Shown: in pieces, positions 17,562-26,808 of the stretch
Numbering within the stretch: position 1 is the first letter of the stretch
Layout: every line of letters begins with the position of its first letter
Source of the DNA: ZC4RG30 sp049841155
GTDB taxonomy: Bacteria; Pseudomonadota; Gammaproteobacteria; Steroidobacterales; Steroidobacteraceae
Direction of reading: 5' to 3'
NCBI GenBank assembly: GCA_049841155.1
Contig: JASGHI010000003.1
Span: 496,001-560,000 of the forward strand
DNA length: 64,000 bases
Translations under genes and position numbers: made by a program
Notes under the pieces: model-generated
Told to the model about the DNA's origin: nothing
The model's database searches: none
The model's input: only the letters and a program-made list of their open reading frames with translations

Positions 17562-19973
17562 ATGCATGACTCCATAGCCCGTTCGGTGCGGTTCGCATTG
17601 CTGCTGGCAGCCGTGCCGCTGGCGCTGCCCGCGCAGCAGGCCGGTAATGACAGTACCGTGCTGGAGGAAATCGTCGTCACGGCCCAGAAGCGCGCGGAGT
17701 CGCTGCGCGATGTGCCGCTGTCGGTGAATGCAGTCTCCGGCGACAAGCTCGCCGAAGCCGGCATCGTCCGCATGGACGACCTCAAGGCCTACGTGCCCAA
17801 TCTGCAGATGACCGAAACCGGCATCGCGAACAACATCTACATCCGCGGCATCGGCTCGGGCCTGAACCAGGGCTTCGAGCAGTCCGTGAGCGTCTATTCC
17901 GACGGCATCTACCGGGGCCGCGGCACGCAGTCGCGCCTGCCCTTCTTCGATCTGGCCCGCATCGAGGTGCTGCGCGGTCCGCAGCCGGTGCTGTTCGGCA
18001 AGAATGCCGTGGCCGGCGCGGTGAACCTGGTCAGCAACCAGCCCGGTTCCGAGTTCGAGGCATTGCTGCGCCTCTCGGATGACTTCGAGACCCATGACCG
18101 CATCGCCACGGCCGTGATGTCGGGGCCGCTCAGCGAGACCTTCGGCGCGCGCGGCGCCCTCTACTACCGCAACGCCGACGGCTATGTGCGCAATCTCACT
18201 CTGGATCGCAGCGAGCCGCAGCGCCGCGACATGGGCGGCCGCGTCACGCTGACCTGGACGCCCTCCGACGCGCTGAAGGCGGCGCTGCGCATCGAGAGCG
18301 GCAGATACCAGACCAGGGGACGCCAGATCGAGATCTTCGGCGAGACGCCGATCACCGCCGGGCCACTGACGGGCCTGCGTTACAGCCAGATCATCGCCGG
18401 CCCGCTCCCCGCCTTCCCGCAGGGCCAGGACGCTTCGGCGGCCAACAATGTCATCGACTACCGCCGCTCCTCCAACGGCGACAGCAGCGAGATCACCAAC
18501 GCGGAAGTCGCGCTCACGGTGGATTACACCTTCGCCAATGACCTCACGCTCACTTCGGTCACCGGCTACAGCCAGTACCAGCTCGATGAACTGTGCGACT
18601 GCGATTTCGTCGGTGCGACGATATTCAACGCCGGCATCATGGAGGACTATCACCAGTTCAGCCAGGAGCTGCGGCTGGCCTCTCCCAGCAGCCAGCGCCT
18701 GTCGTGGATCACCGGCCTGTTCTTCCAGGACTACGCCCTGGACGAGAGCGATTACCTGTACGTGCCGCCGAACAGCCTGGTGGTCCCGGTGCTCACCAGC
18801 GCCTTCCAGCAGCAGGGCATCTGCAATTCGCTGGCCACCTGCGCCGGACTTGCCGGGGCCTTCCGCAATGCCGCCAATCCGCGCGCGTTCACGCAGAACA
18901 GCCGGCTGTGGTCGGCGTTCGCGCAGCTGACTTTGCGCCTCACCGATTCGCTGCGCCTCACCGCCGGCGGCCGTTACAGCAATGAGGACAAGGACGGCAC
19001 GCGTGTCACGCGCCTGACCAGCGGCCTGGGCGGGCCGGATCTGCCGGCGCAGGTGCGGCCGCTGTTCGCGCAGGTGCTGGGCATCGTGCCGCACAGCCTC
19101 GCGGGTTCGCGCTCCGAGAACAATTTCTCGCCTCTGGTGAACCTGCAGTACAACTTCGCGGGCGACGCGCTGCTGTATCTGTCCTGGTCGCAGGGTTACA
19201 AGGCCGGCGGCTTCGACGCCCGCTCCAACAAGCCTCCGGTGCCGGGCGGCACGCCGCTGACCAGCGGCAGCTTCATGTTCGAGGACGAGAAAGCCACGAC
19301 CTACGAACTCGGCCTCAAGACCGCCGTCGGCCGTTCGGCCGAATTGAGCGCCGCCGTGTTCTACACCGACTACAAGGATCTGCAGACCACCGCCTTCGAC
19401 GGCGCCATCGGTTTCAACGTCGGCAATGGCAGCGCCGAGGTGCGCGGCGTGGAGCTGGAAGGCCGCTGGCGTCCGGCGCCGCGCCTGCTGCTCTCCGGCT
19501 CGCTGGCCTACCTCGATTTCGAGTGGACCGACTATTTCGGGCAGTGCTACTACGGCCGTGCGCCGCTGGCGAGCGGCCCCAATGCCGGCAACTGCGACTA
19601 CGCGGGCTATGGCAACCAGCTGGCGCCCAAGGTCACGGGCGTGCTCTCAGCCAGCTACAGCTGGCCGCTGGGCGGCAGCCTGATGCTGTCGGCCACTACC
19701 GACGTGCTCTACAGCAGCAAGTTCCTGCAGTCGCTGACGCTGGATCCGGTCACCACCCAGGACGCGTTCTACAAGCTCAATGCACGCCTCGCCCTGGGCC
19801 CGGCTGCCGGCGGCTGGGAGGTGGCGCTGGTGGGCCGCAACCTGACCGACGAGACCACGGTGAGTTACGCGGGCGATACCCCGCTGGCGAGCCGCCTGTT
19901 CGGTGCCCGCAGCTACTATGGCTTCACCGACCCGCCGCGCGGCATTGCGCTGGAGGGCACACTGCGCTTCTAG
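17562..19973 (+). CDS. TonB-dependent outer-membrane receptor
   Basis: An 803-residue receptor of the Xanthomonas/Caulobacter iron-complex type. A signal peptide (RFALLLAAVPLALPAQQ) is followed by a TonB-box-like LEEIVVTAQKRAESLRDVPL, the plug (IYIRGIGSG, IEVLRGPQPVLFGKNAVAGAVN) and a 22-strand barrel. The barrel ends in aromatic F (EGTLRF), as needed for BAM insertion. The substrate cannot be read; such receptors import ferric chelates, vitamins or plant-derived compounds. ATG 17562 follows an AGGAAGGGGA ribosome site. No sigma/anti-sigma pair is linked on this strand. Confidence 0.92.
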   Translation: MHDSIARSVRFALLLAAVPLALPAQQAGNDSTVLEEIVVTAQKRAESLRDVPLSVNAVSGDKLAEAGIVRMDDLKAYVPNLQMTETGIANNIYIRGIGSGLNQGFEQSVSVYSDGIYRGRGTQSRLPFFDLARIEVLRGPQPVLFGKNAVAGAVNLVSNQPGSEFEALLRLSDDFETHDRIATAVMSGPLSETFGARGALYYRNADGYVRNLTLDRSEPQRRDMGGRVTLTWTPSDALKAALRIESGRYQTRGRQIEIFGETPITAGPLTGLRYSQIIAGPLPAFPQGQDASAANNVIDYRRSSNGDSSEITNAEVALTVDYTFANDLTLTSVTGYSQYQLDELCDCDFVGATIFNAGIMEDYHQFSQELRLASPSSQRLSWITGLFFQDYALDESDYLYVPPNSLVVPVLTSAFQQQGICNSLATCAGLAGAFRNAANPRAFTQNSRLWSAFAQLTLRLTDSLRLTAGGRYSNEDKDGTRVTRLTSGLGGPDLPAQVRPLFAQVLGIVPHSLAGSRSENNFSPLVNLQYNFAGDALLYLSWSQGYKAGGFDARSNKPPVPGGTPLTSGSFMFEDEKATTYELGLKTAVGRSAELSAAVFYTDYKDLQTTAFDGAIGFNVGNGSAEVRGVELEGRWRPAPRLLLSGSLAYLDFEWTDYFGQCYYGRAPLASGPNAGNCDYAGYGNQLAPKVTGVLSASYSWPLGGSLMLSATTDVLYSSKFLQSLTLDPVTTQDAFYKLNARLALGPAAGGWEVALVGRNLTDETTVSYAGDTPLASRLFGARSYYGFTDPPRGIALEGTLRF

Positions 19974-20032
19974 CCCGCGGCGGGCCGCGGGGCGGCGGCG
20001 ATTGATTCCGGCTTTGCCGGCGTCCTACCTGC

Positions 20033-21748
20033 ATGGGTATACGACGCCTCCTGGCCCTGCCGCGCCTCAGTGATGCCGGCTTTGCCGTCCTCGCCGCCGT
20101 GCTGTGGCTGCTGTTCTACAACCAGCGCTTCTGGGTCCAGACCGTCGCCGCGATGGGGTCGGGCGCGGCGCCGTGGCTGTTCTATGCCGCGCTGGCGCTG
20201 CTGCTGCTGTTCCTGCATGCCCTGCTGCTGCTCCTGATGCCGGGGCGCAATGCCATGCGCGTCTGCGCCAGCCTGATGTTCATCATCGCCGCGCTGTGCG
20301 CCTACTTCACGGATGCCTTCGGCACGGCCTTCGACCGGGAAATGATCCGCAATGTGGTGGAAACCGACCACGCCGAAGCGGCGGACCTGCTGAGCATCGG
20401 GCTCTTTGCCCGGCTGCTGCTCATGGGCGTGGTGCCGGCCGTGCTGCTGTGGTTCGTTCCGCTGGAGCCGCAGCCGTGGCGCCGCGCACTGCAGCAAAGA
20501 ATGACGTTCCTGGGTGCAGGAGCCCTCGCCAGCATAGTGATGGTGCTGTGCACTTCGGCGAGCTTCGCGGTGTTCCTGCGCGAGCACAAGCCACTGCGCT
20601 CACTGCTGAGTCCGGGAGCCGCCATCGTCAGCAGCATTGGCTACCTGCGCAGTGCGTCCCTGGAAGCGGTGCCGCGCGTGGATCCGGGCGGCCAGCCCTG
20701 GCGCGTGGCGCCGGCGGGCCCCACGGCCAATCAAGCCAGCACCTCTTCCCGTTCCGCGCCGCTGCTGGTGGTGGTGGTGGTCGGCGAGACCACCCGCGCA
20801 GCCAATTTCGGGCTCAATGGATATCCGTGGCCCACCACGCCGGAGCTTGCCGCAAGGGATGATCTGGTCTACTACCCGGATACCCAGTCCTGCGGAACCG
20901 CCACGGCCGTTTCCGTGCCCTGCATGTTTTCGCACCTGGGGCGCGAGCATTTCAGCCACACCGAGAACCAGCGTTATCTGAACCTGCTGGACATGCTGCA
21001 GGCGGCCGGCGTCCACGTACAGTGGATCGACAACAACTCCGGCTGCAAGGGCGTGTGCGAGCGGGTCGCCAGCGTCACTCCCTGCCCGCCCGAACAATGC
21101 CGCGATGAAGTCCTCGCGCAGCAGCTGGCACAGCAGCTGCCCGACATCAGGCAGGACTCCCTCATCGTGCTGCACCAGAATGGCAGTCACGGGCCGGCCT
21201 ATTTCCAGCGCTATCCACAGAGCGCGGAGTACTTCCGGCCCGCCTGCCATTCCAGCCGCCTCGACCTGTGCAGCAGCGAGGAGGTCGTCAATGCCTACGA
21301 CAATACCGTGCGTTACACCGACAGCCAGCTCGCCGCGCTGATTGCCCAGCTGCAGGCCGCTTCGGGGCTCGACACGGCGCTGCTGTATGTCTCGGACCAC
21401 GGCGAATCGCTGGGGGAAAGCGGCGTCTACCTGCACGGCATGCCCTACCGCTTCGCGCCGCTGGTGCAGAAACAGGTGCCCATGCTGCTGTGGATGTCAT
21501 CCGGGTATCTCGCCCGCAGCCATATGGACCTGGGTTGCCTGCGTCAGCGGACCGTGCCCGCTTCCGCCAGCCAGGACAACCTCTTCCATACCGTCATGGG
21601 GCTGCTGGGCGTGCGCAATGGCGTGTATGCCGAAGGGCTGGATCTGACGCGTGGTTGCAGTGCCGGTTATGCGCCGCTGATCGCCGGGGCCGGCCAGTCA
21701 CCAGGACCAGCGCACTCCCAGCGACGGCAGCAGCGGCAGGCCATGTAG
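20033..21748 (+). CDS. eptA: lipid A phosphoethanolamine transferase (EptA/PmrC type)
   Basis: A 571-residue inner-membrane enzyme. About five N-terminal helices are followed by a periplasmic alkaline-phosphatase-fold domain. VVVVGETTRAANFGLNGYP, the nucleophile motif SCGTATAVSVPCMFS (threonine about residue 285), GSHGPAYFQRYP and YVSDHGESLGE with HGMPYRFAP supply the zinc and catalytic residues. It adds phosphoethanolamine from phosphatidylethanolamine to lipid A phosphate, lowering negative charge and polymyxin binding. Paired cysteines (GCKGVCERVASVTPCPPEQC) match the family disulfides. Its last 51 bases overlap the 3' end of the convergent TonB receptor gene. Family is firm; lipid A as acceptor is inferred. 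Confidence 0.93.
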   Translation: MGIRRLLALPRLSDAGFAVLAAVLWLLFYNQRFWVQTVAAMGSGAAPWLFYAALALLLLFLHALLLLLMPGRNAMRVCASLMFIIAALCAYFTDAFGTAFDREMIRNVVETDHAEAADLLSIGLFARLLLMGVVPAVLLWFVPLEPQPWRRALQQRMTFLGAGALASIVMVLCTSASFAVFLREHKPLRSLLSPGAAIVSSIGYLRSASLEAVPRVDPGGQPWRVAPAGPTANQASTSSRSAPLLVVVVVGETTRAANFGLNGYPWPTTPELAARDDLVYYPDTQSCGTATAVSVPCMFSHLGREHFSHTENQRYLNLLDMLQAAGVHVQWIDNNSGCKGVCERVASVTPCPPEQCRDEVLAQQLAQQLPDIRQDSLIVLHQNGSHGPAYFQRYPQSAEYFRPACHSSRLDLCSSEEVVNAYDNTVRYTDSQLAALIAQLQAASGLDTALLYVSDHGESLGESGVYLHGMPYRFAPLVQKQVPMLLWMSSGYLARSHMDLGCLRQRTVPASASQDNLFHTVMGLLGVRNGVYAEGLDLTRGCSAGYAPLIAGAGQSPGPAHSQRRQQRQAM

Positions 21749-23971
21749 CCTGCGCAGCCGCAGACTGGTGCCGTCGGCGACCAGGTCGGTGCAGCACTCG
21801 TTGGGCTGCGCCAGCGCATTCTGCAGCTCCACGCTGTAACGCAGTATTCCCCGCGCCAGCGGCTTCTCGTAATCCATGCGCAGGTTCAGTTCGAGAAATC
21901 TCTCGAGGTGGATGGCATTGCGTGTACCGAGTACGGCCACGCCGTCCGCATCGAGCAGCTGTGTCGTGGGAAAGCCGCGATGCAGATTGAGGCTGGCCGT
22001 GAACTGCCACGGACCGGTGCGGCGGCTGGTGCCGGCATTGAAACCCCAGCCCAGGTCCCAGCTGCGCGCCACGCTGTGGCCGTCGGATTCATCCTCGGCA
22101 CTGGCGTGCTGGGCGGTGAACCATGATTGCCAGCCGCGCCAGCTGTGGTCAAGGGACAGCTCCACACCGCGCAACTCGGCATATTGCGGCTGTATGGCGA
22201 TGCGATCCGGCGCGATCTCGGGAAGTATGGTGCGCCGGTTGAAAAGATTCTCGAAGCGTTCGCGCGGCTGCGCCTGCTGCTTGGAATAGGCTTCCAAGCG
22301 CAGCGACAGCGCGTCGGTAAGATGCTGACGCCAGCCGACGATGAAATGTTCCGAGCGCTGGGTCCGGGGGAAATCCACCAGTCCGTCGCCGACATCGATT
22401 TCCTGCACCTCGTCGGCCTGGTGGTAGCGGCCCCAGTTGAAGTGCAGCTGCGTACCCCGCCTGGGTTCCCAGCGGATGCCCAGCCGTGGCTCCACGTACA
22501 TCCTGATCGCCTGTCCCGGCTGCGCGAGCAGCTGCGCGCGCATACCGGTCTCGGTGGTCACGGCATCCGTCAGCCGCCACCGCCAGGAGCCGAACACGGC
22601 TGCGCGGTCGCGTTGGGGCTGGATGCGGGTCTGCCGCTGGCGTTCGGCCGGCAGGCTGAAGAGCTGCCGCACCGGCGCTGTAAAGAACGCCGACGAGGCA
22701 TAGCGGTAATTGGCTGACTCATGCGTGTACTCGCCGCCGAATTCCAGCCGCCGCTGCTGGTCCGGCTGCCAGGCCACCAGCGAGCGCAGGTCCCACAGCG
22801 TGGCGGCGCGCCGGTCGCTGACCGCGCCGGAGGCGATGCCGGGATTGTCCACTGTCCCTTCCCGCAGGCTGTCGATCACGGTCTGCCCCAGCCACATTTG
22901 AGCTTCCCATGTTTCTCCGAAGGACTGATGGGCCTGGAGCCAGATGTAGCGCACGCGATCCTCGATGGTTGCGTCTTCATCGCGGCGCCGGTCGGAGATG
23001 TCCAGTTCATCGCGGGCCCACAGCAGATTGGCCGAGAGCGCGAGGCCGGTGGCAATGGTCCGCTGGGCGCGCAGCAGCACGTCGGCATAACGCGGATTGC
23101 CGACCGAAGGCGCAAAGGCCTGCAGCAGCGGTGACAGCGTGCCGATCCGTCCGGCCGCCAGGTAGTCCAGATCGGCCGATTGCAGATGGCCGGTGGTGTA
23201 GCCGCCGGCATTGAAGAAATCGATGCCGAGCTGGTTGTGCGGAGCACTGCGGCCCTCGAGGGTATGCAGGTCATAGACCGCCGACATGCGGTTGCCGTAG
23301 CGCGCCGGGAAACCGCCGGTGTAGACATCGGCACTGGCGAGCAGCTGGGCGTCGACCACGCTGAAGGGGCTCTGGTAACCGGCCATGTGGAAGGGGCGGC
23401 GCAGCGCGAATCCATCGAGCAGCATCAGCACTTCGCTGCCCTCGCCGCCGCGCACATGGCTCATGGCCGATAGGCCATCGAGCACTACGCCCGGTATGCG
23501 CGCCATCGCGCGCAGGGGATCCTCGCCGATTCCCGGCTGATCGGCGAGCTGGTCCGCCGCCAGTATTCCCACCGCAGCAGTGTCCGCTGCCTCGAACCGG
23601 TAACGGCTTGCGGTCACGACCAGTTCGTCCAGTGCCACCGGGGGCAGCCGCGCCGCGGCAGGCGGGGCAGCGCGGATCACGGCATACAGCCCCTGCCCCA
23701 CGCGCTCCAGCGCCAGGTCGTGTCCGGCGAGCAGGGTCCGGGCAAGACCGAGCGTGCCCGTACCCGGCGGCGACGAGGGCTCTTCCTCGACCAGAAGCCT
23801 GTCGGGCAGCAGTTCGGAGCTGAACAGGAACTGCACTTCGGGTGTCGCGAGCTCGCGCAGCAACTGCGCCAGCGGCCGGCCCTTGTAGGGCGGAGCCGCA
23901 GCCTGCACGGTATGACTGATCATCACCAGGGCGCACAGCAGCAGTCGCCGTGACCGGGAGCGGCATCGCAT
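21698..23971 (-). CDS. TonB-dependent receptor with N-terminal STN signalling domain
   Basis: A 757-residue outer-membrane receptor. After the signal peptide (LLLCALVMISHTVQA) comes an STN domain (residues about 27-100, GRPLAQLLRELATPEVQFLF), then the plug (LDELVVTASRY, VRGGEGSEVLMLLDG, YTGGFPARYGNRMSAV) and barrel ending in W (GVRWSW). STN domains contact a FecR-type anti-sigma regulator in the periplasm, and fecR and sigma genes lie directly upstream on the same strand. The system thus looks like Fec-type surface signalling. Ligand unknown. The 3' end overlaps eptA by 51 bases in antisense. Confidence 0.9.
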   Translation of the reverse strand: MRCRSRSRRLLLCALVMISHTVQAAAPPYKGRPLAQLLRELATPEVQFLFSSELLPDRLLVEEEPSSPPGTGTLGLARTLLAGHDLALERVGQGLYAVIRAAPPAAARLPPVALDELVVTASRYRFEAADTAAVGILAADQLADQPGIGEDPLRAMARIPGVVLDGLSAMSHVRGGEGSEVLMLLDGFALRRPFHMAGYQSPFSVVDAQLLASADVYTGGFPARYGNRMSAVYDLHTLEGRSAPHNQLGIDFFNAGGYTTGHLQSADLDYLAAGRIGTLSPLLQAFAPSVGNPRYADVLLRAQRTIATGLALSANLLWARDELDISDRRRDEDATIEDRVRYIWLQAHQSFGETWEAQMWLGQTVIDSLREGTVDNPGIASGAVSDRRAATLWDLRSLVAWQPDQQRRLEFGGEYTHESANYRYASSAFFTAPVRQLFSLPAERQRQTRIQPQRDRAAVFGSWRWRLTDAVTTETGMRAQLLAQPGQAIRMYVEPRLGIRWEPRRGTQLHFNWGRYHQADEVQEIDVGDGLVDFPRTQRSEHFIVGWRQHLTDALSLRLEAYSKQQAQPRERFENLFNRRTILPEIAPDRIAIQPQYAELRGVELSLDHSWRGWQSWFTAQHASAEDESDGHSVARSWDLGWGFNAGTSRRTGPWQFTASLNLHRGFPTTQLLDADGVAVLGTRNAIHLERFLELNLRMDYEKPLARGILRYSVELQNALAQPNECCTDLVADGTSLRLRRLHGLPLLPSLGVRWSW

Positions 23972-24007
23972 GCGCAGATTCTAGACGCTGCGCGTCCGGC
24001 GCGTCGC

Positions 24008-24949
24008 TCAACGCGGACCGATCAGTATTTCATCCCCGGTGGAGGCTGGCAGTACACGCAACCCGGCCGTGGCCAGCACTGCGCGCAGGGCTTCGGGTGG
24101 CGGCAGTTCGATGGCCGGCCCATGCAGCACTGTCACTGCAGCGCGCGTTTCGGTGCCGGCTTCATCAAAGCGGATCACGAAACCGGCCTGATAGGCCATT
24201 TCCTGCAGCACCGAACGCAGGTCGCGCCCCTCGACCCGCAGCGGCGGCGCCAGCGCATCCACCCACTCCCACTCGGCGCCGCTGCTGGCGGCCGGCTTCT
24301 GCTCGATGGCCATGCCTGGATCGAAGCTCGCGGTGGCGGCCTCGCCGCGTGCGAGCTGCACTACCTCGCTGCCGCGGCTCATCCTCACGAGGCCGTCGCG
24401 CACCAGCACCTGCACGCCATGGGTCAGATGCTGCGCAACGAACTGCGTTCCCACGTGCGTGATGCTCACCGGCCCGGCCTCGATCTGCAGCGCAGGAGTA
24501 GTGCTGCCATGTCCGGTATCCACGTAGACCTGCCCTGATAGGAGCTCCACGTCGCCCGCGGCACGCCAGCGAAGCCGCGTGCCGGCTGCGAGCCGCAGGC
24601 TGGTGCCCGTTTCCGGCACGCGCACCAGCACCAGGCCCGAGGCTCCGGCCTGCACTTCCTCGCCCGCATGCAACAGTCTGCCTGCCGCAGGCGCTTCGCT
24701 GCTCACGCGCGCGACCGCCAGCGCGGGTTCGGCAGTACGGTAGCGATTCAGCAGCAACGCGCCGGCGGTGACCAGCAGCAGACTGGCCGCGGTGGCGAGG
24801 AACCGATACCGCCTGCGCCGCGCCGCCAGCTGTGCCTGCCAGGCCGCGTGCGTCGAGACATGCAGGCGCTCCAGCATCGCTGCATCGGGGGCCTGCCGCC
24901 GGCCCGCATCGCGGATCAGGTCGCCGAGCTTGCCGGATGGAGGGGTCAT
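24008..24949 (-). CDS. FecR-family anti-sigma regulator
   Basis: A 313-residue single-pass protein. The N-terminal 48 residues would be cytoplasmic and bind sigma, residues about 49-71 are the membrane helix (FLATAASLLLVTAGALLL), and the FecR beta domain follows (GTSLRLAAGTRLRW, GQVYVDTGHG, ITHVGTQFVAQ, VRDGLVRMSRGSEV). The C-terminus (LRSVLQEMAYQAGFVIRFD) resembles a short STN/DUF4974-type domain that could dock with the receptor. ATG overlaps the sigma stop (ATGA). It relays the receptor signal to the sigma factor. Confidence 0.88.
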   Translation of the reverse strand: MTPPSGKLGDLIRDAGRRQAPDAAMLERLHVSTHAAWQAQLAARRRRYRFLATAASLLLVTAGALLLNRYRTAEPALAVARVSSEAPAAGRLLHAGEEVQAGASGLVLVRVPETGTSLRLAAGTRLRWRAAGDVELLSGQVYVDTGHGSTTPALQIEAGPVSITHVGTQFVAQHLTHGVQVLVRDGLVRMSRGSEVVQLARGEAATASFDPGMAIEQKPAASSGAEWEWVDALAPPLRVEGRDLRSVLQEMAYQAGFVIRFDEAGTETRAAVTVLHGPAIELPPPEALRAVLATAGLRVLPASTGDEILIGPR

Positions 24950-25566
24950 GGGGTTGCGTCCTCCCATTCGAATCTGGAATCCGCGGCATCTGCGCCGGCA
25001 AGGGTGGAGAAGATGTCGCGGAACGCCAGCCGCGCGCGGGCCAGCAGCGACTGCGTGGCCACAGGATTGAGCTGCAGGCGCGTGGCGATCTCGGCGACCG
25101 AGAAGCCGTCGATGTACTTCCACTCCAGCGCATTGCCGTAGTTCATGGGCAGGCGGTCCAGTGCCACCTGTACCAGCCGCAGCAATTCGGCGCGGGCACT
25201 CTGGCTTTCGGGGCGTTCCAAGGCATTGACCTCGATGGCTTCGACCGCCGCGGCGATCTGCGGATTGTCCTCGCTGAGCACTTCGAACCGCTCGCGCTGC
25301 GCCGTTCGCCGCCAGTGATCGGTCAGCTGGTTGCGGGCGATCTGGCACAGCCAGGTGAACAGCGACGCTTCGCCCCGCCACCCGCCAATGCGCTGCATCG
25401 CACGCCCCAGCGTTTCCTGACAGATCTCCTCCGTCAGGGATTCGTCGCCGCGCGCGCGCGGCAGCACGAAGCGGTACAGGCGTGGCGCATAGTCGCGGAA
25501 GAAGCGGTCGAAAGCCGCCTCATCCCCACGACACATGGCCTGCACGAGTTGTTGCTCTGCTGTCAA
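24946..25566 (-). CDS. ECF RNA polymerase sigma factor (FecI-like)
   Basis: A 206-residue ECF sigma. Region 2 covers about residues 20-90 (YAPRLYRFVLPRARGDESLTEEICQETL, GEASLFTWLCQIARNQLTDHWRR) and region 4 about 135-190 (LPMNYGNALEWKYIDGFSVAEIA, TQSLLARARLAFRD). It is longer than FecI by an acidic linker between the regions. Start is TTG at 25566, supported by GGGAAG upstream; an ATG lies ten codons in. First gene of the sigma-fecR-receptor unit, divergent from rdgC across 143 bases. Confidence 0.88.
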   Translation of the reverse strand: MTAEQQLVQAMCRGDEAAFDRFFRDYAPRLYRFVLPRARGDESLTEEICQETLGRAMQRIGGWRGEASLFTWLCQIARNQLTDHWRRTAQRERFEVLSEDNPQIAAAVEAIEVNALERPESQSARAELLRLVQVALDRLPMNYGNALEWKYIDGFSVAEIATRLQLNPVATQSLLARARLAFRDIFSTLAGADAADSRFEWEDATP

Positions 25567-25709
25567 GAAAGCTTCCCAACAGGACCACTGACCCTTGAGA
25601 CGCCGCTGCGGGGCAAATCAATCGCCGCGGTTCATATCCCGCGGGGCCGTGCAAGGGGCGCTGACGGCCAGCTGGCCGCTATACTGCGCGCCCCCGTTCC
25701 GGTCCCGCC

Positions 25710-26621
25710 ATGTTCTTCAAGAATCTCTGCATCTATCGCCTGCCCACGGCCTGGAATATAGCGCCGGCGGAGCTCGAGGCGCAGCTCGAGGCCCGGCCAC
25801 TGCTGCCCTGCGGCCACTTCGACATGGCCTCGCGCGGCTGGGTCCCTGTGGGCCCCACGGCGCGCATGCTGCACACCGTCGGCAATCAGCAGATGGTTGC
25901 GCTGGGCGTTGAACAGAAGCTGCTGCCCGCCTCCGTGATCCGCCAGGTTGCCGCAGACCGTGCGGTGGAGATCGCCGCCGAGCAAGGCTATCCCGTGGGC
26001 AAGAGGCAGATGCGCGAGCTGAAGCTGCGCGTGGCGGAGGAACTGCGGGCGCAGGCGCTGGTCAAGCGCCGCATCACCCATGCCTGGATCGACCGCGACA
26101 ACGGCCGGTTCGTGGTCGAAGCCGCCAGCGCCGCGCGGGCCGAGGAAGTGGTCGAGACCCTGCGCGAAACGCTGGGCAGCTTCGCGGTGACGCCCATCGA
26201 TGCCGCCCGCTCACCCAGGGCCGCCATGGCCGCTTGGCTCACCACGGGTGCAGTGGGCAGTCATCTTGCCATCGACCAGGATCTGGAGCTGCAGGCCACC
26301 GACCAGTCCAAGGCCAGCATCCGCTATGCGCGTCATGCCTTCGACAACGCCCAGGTCCGCCAGCATCTGGCCGCAGGTTTCTCGGTCTCGCGGCTGGGCC
26401 TGACGTGGAATGGACGAATCGCCTTCCTGCTTACGGAAAAGATGCAGGTCAAGCGCGTGCAGTTCCTGGAGCTCGAGAAGAGCAGCGACGATGCGCAGGG
26501 CGTCGATCCGCAGGAACAGTTCGACATCGATTTCACCGTCATGAGCGGTGAAATCGCGGCGCTGCTGGGTGATGTGCTGGAAGCGCTGGGTGAAGAGGTT
26601 CGGCAGCAGGTGGCAGCCTGA
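25710..26621 (+). CDS. rdgC: recombination-associated protein RdgC
   Basis: A 303-residue ring-forming DNA-binding protein that modulates RecA and replication-restart functions. It has the typical start MFFKNLCIYRLP, then GWVPVGPT, KRQMRELKLRVAEELR, THAWIDRDNGRFVVEAAS and the C-terminal FDIDFTVMSGEIAALL. Length is normal. A likely -10 element TATACT lies about 30 bases upstream of the ATG. A hairpin plus T-run follows the stop. Stand-alone gene. Confidence 0.95.
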   Translation: MFFKNLCIYRLPTAWNIAPAELEAQLEARPLLPCGHFDMASRGWVPVGPTARMLHTVGNQQMVALGVEQKLLPASVIRQVAADRAVEIAAEQGYPVGKRQMRELKLRVAEELRAQALVKRRITHAWIDRDNGRFVVEAASAARAEEVVETLRETLGSFAVTPIDAARSPRAAMAAWLTTGAVGSHLAIDQDLELQATDQSKASIRYARHAFDNAQVRQHLAAGFSVSRLGLTWNGRIAFLLTEKMQVKRVQFLELEKSSDDAQGVDPQEQFDIDFTVMSGEIAALLGDVLEALGEEVRQQVAA

Positions 26622-26626
26622 GCTTG

Positions 26627-26657
26627 CCAGTGCTCCGGAACCTGTCACTGGGTTTTT
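26627..26657 (+). terminator. Probable intrinsic terminator after rdgC
   Basis: CCAGTG pairs with CACTGG across a 13-base loop, followed by GGTTTTT. It sits six bases after the rdgC stop and just before the 3' end of the oppositely oriented tRNA-Pro. Confidence 0.5.
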
Positions 26658-26660
26658 AAC

Positions 26661-26737
<77 letters not shown>

Positions 26738-26808
26738 ACCGAGGACGCGCATGATACCGCCTGGCGGCGGAAAAGGGGCGGCGATCGAGCCCCTTTTCCG
26801 GTCATCCG

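Noticed and set aside
17430..19094. 554-codon minus-strand frame across the TonB receptor
   Set aside because: Antisense shadow; the plus-strand receptor has signal peptide, plug and barrel signatures.
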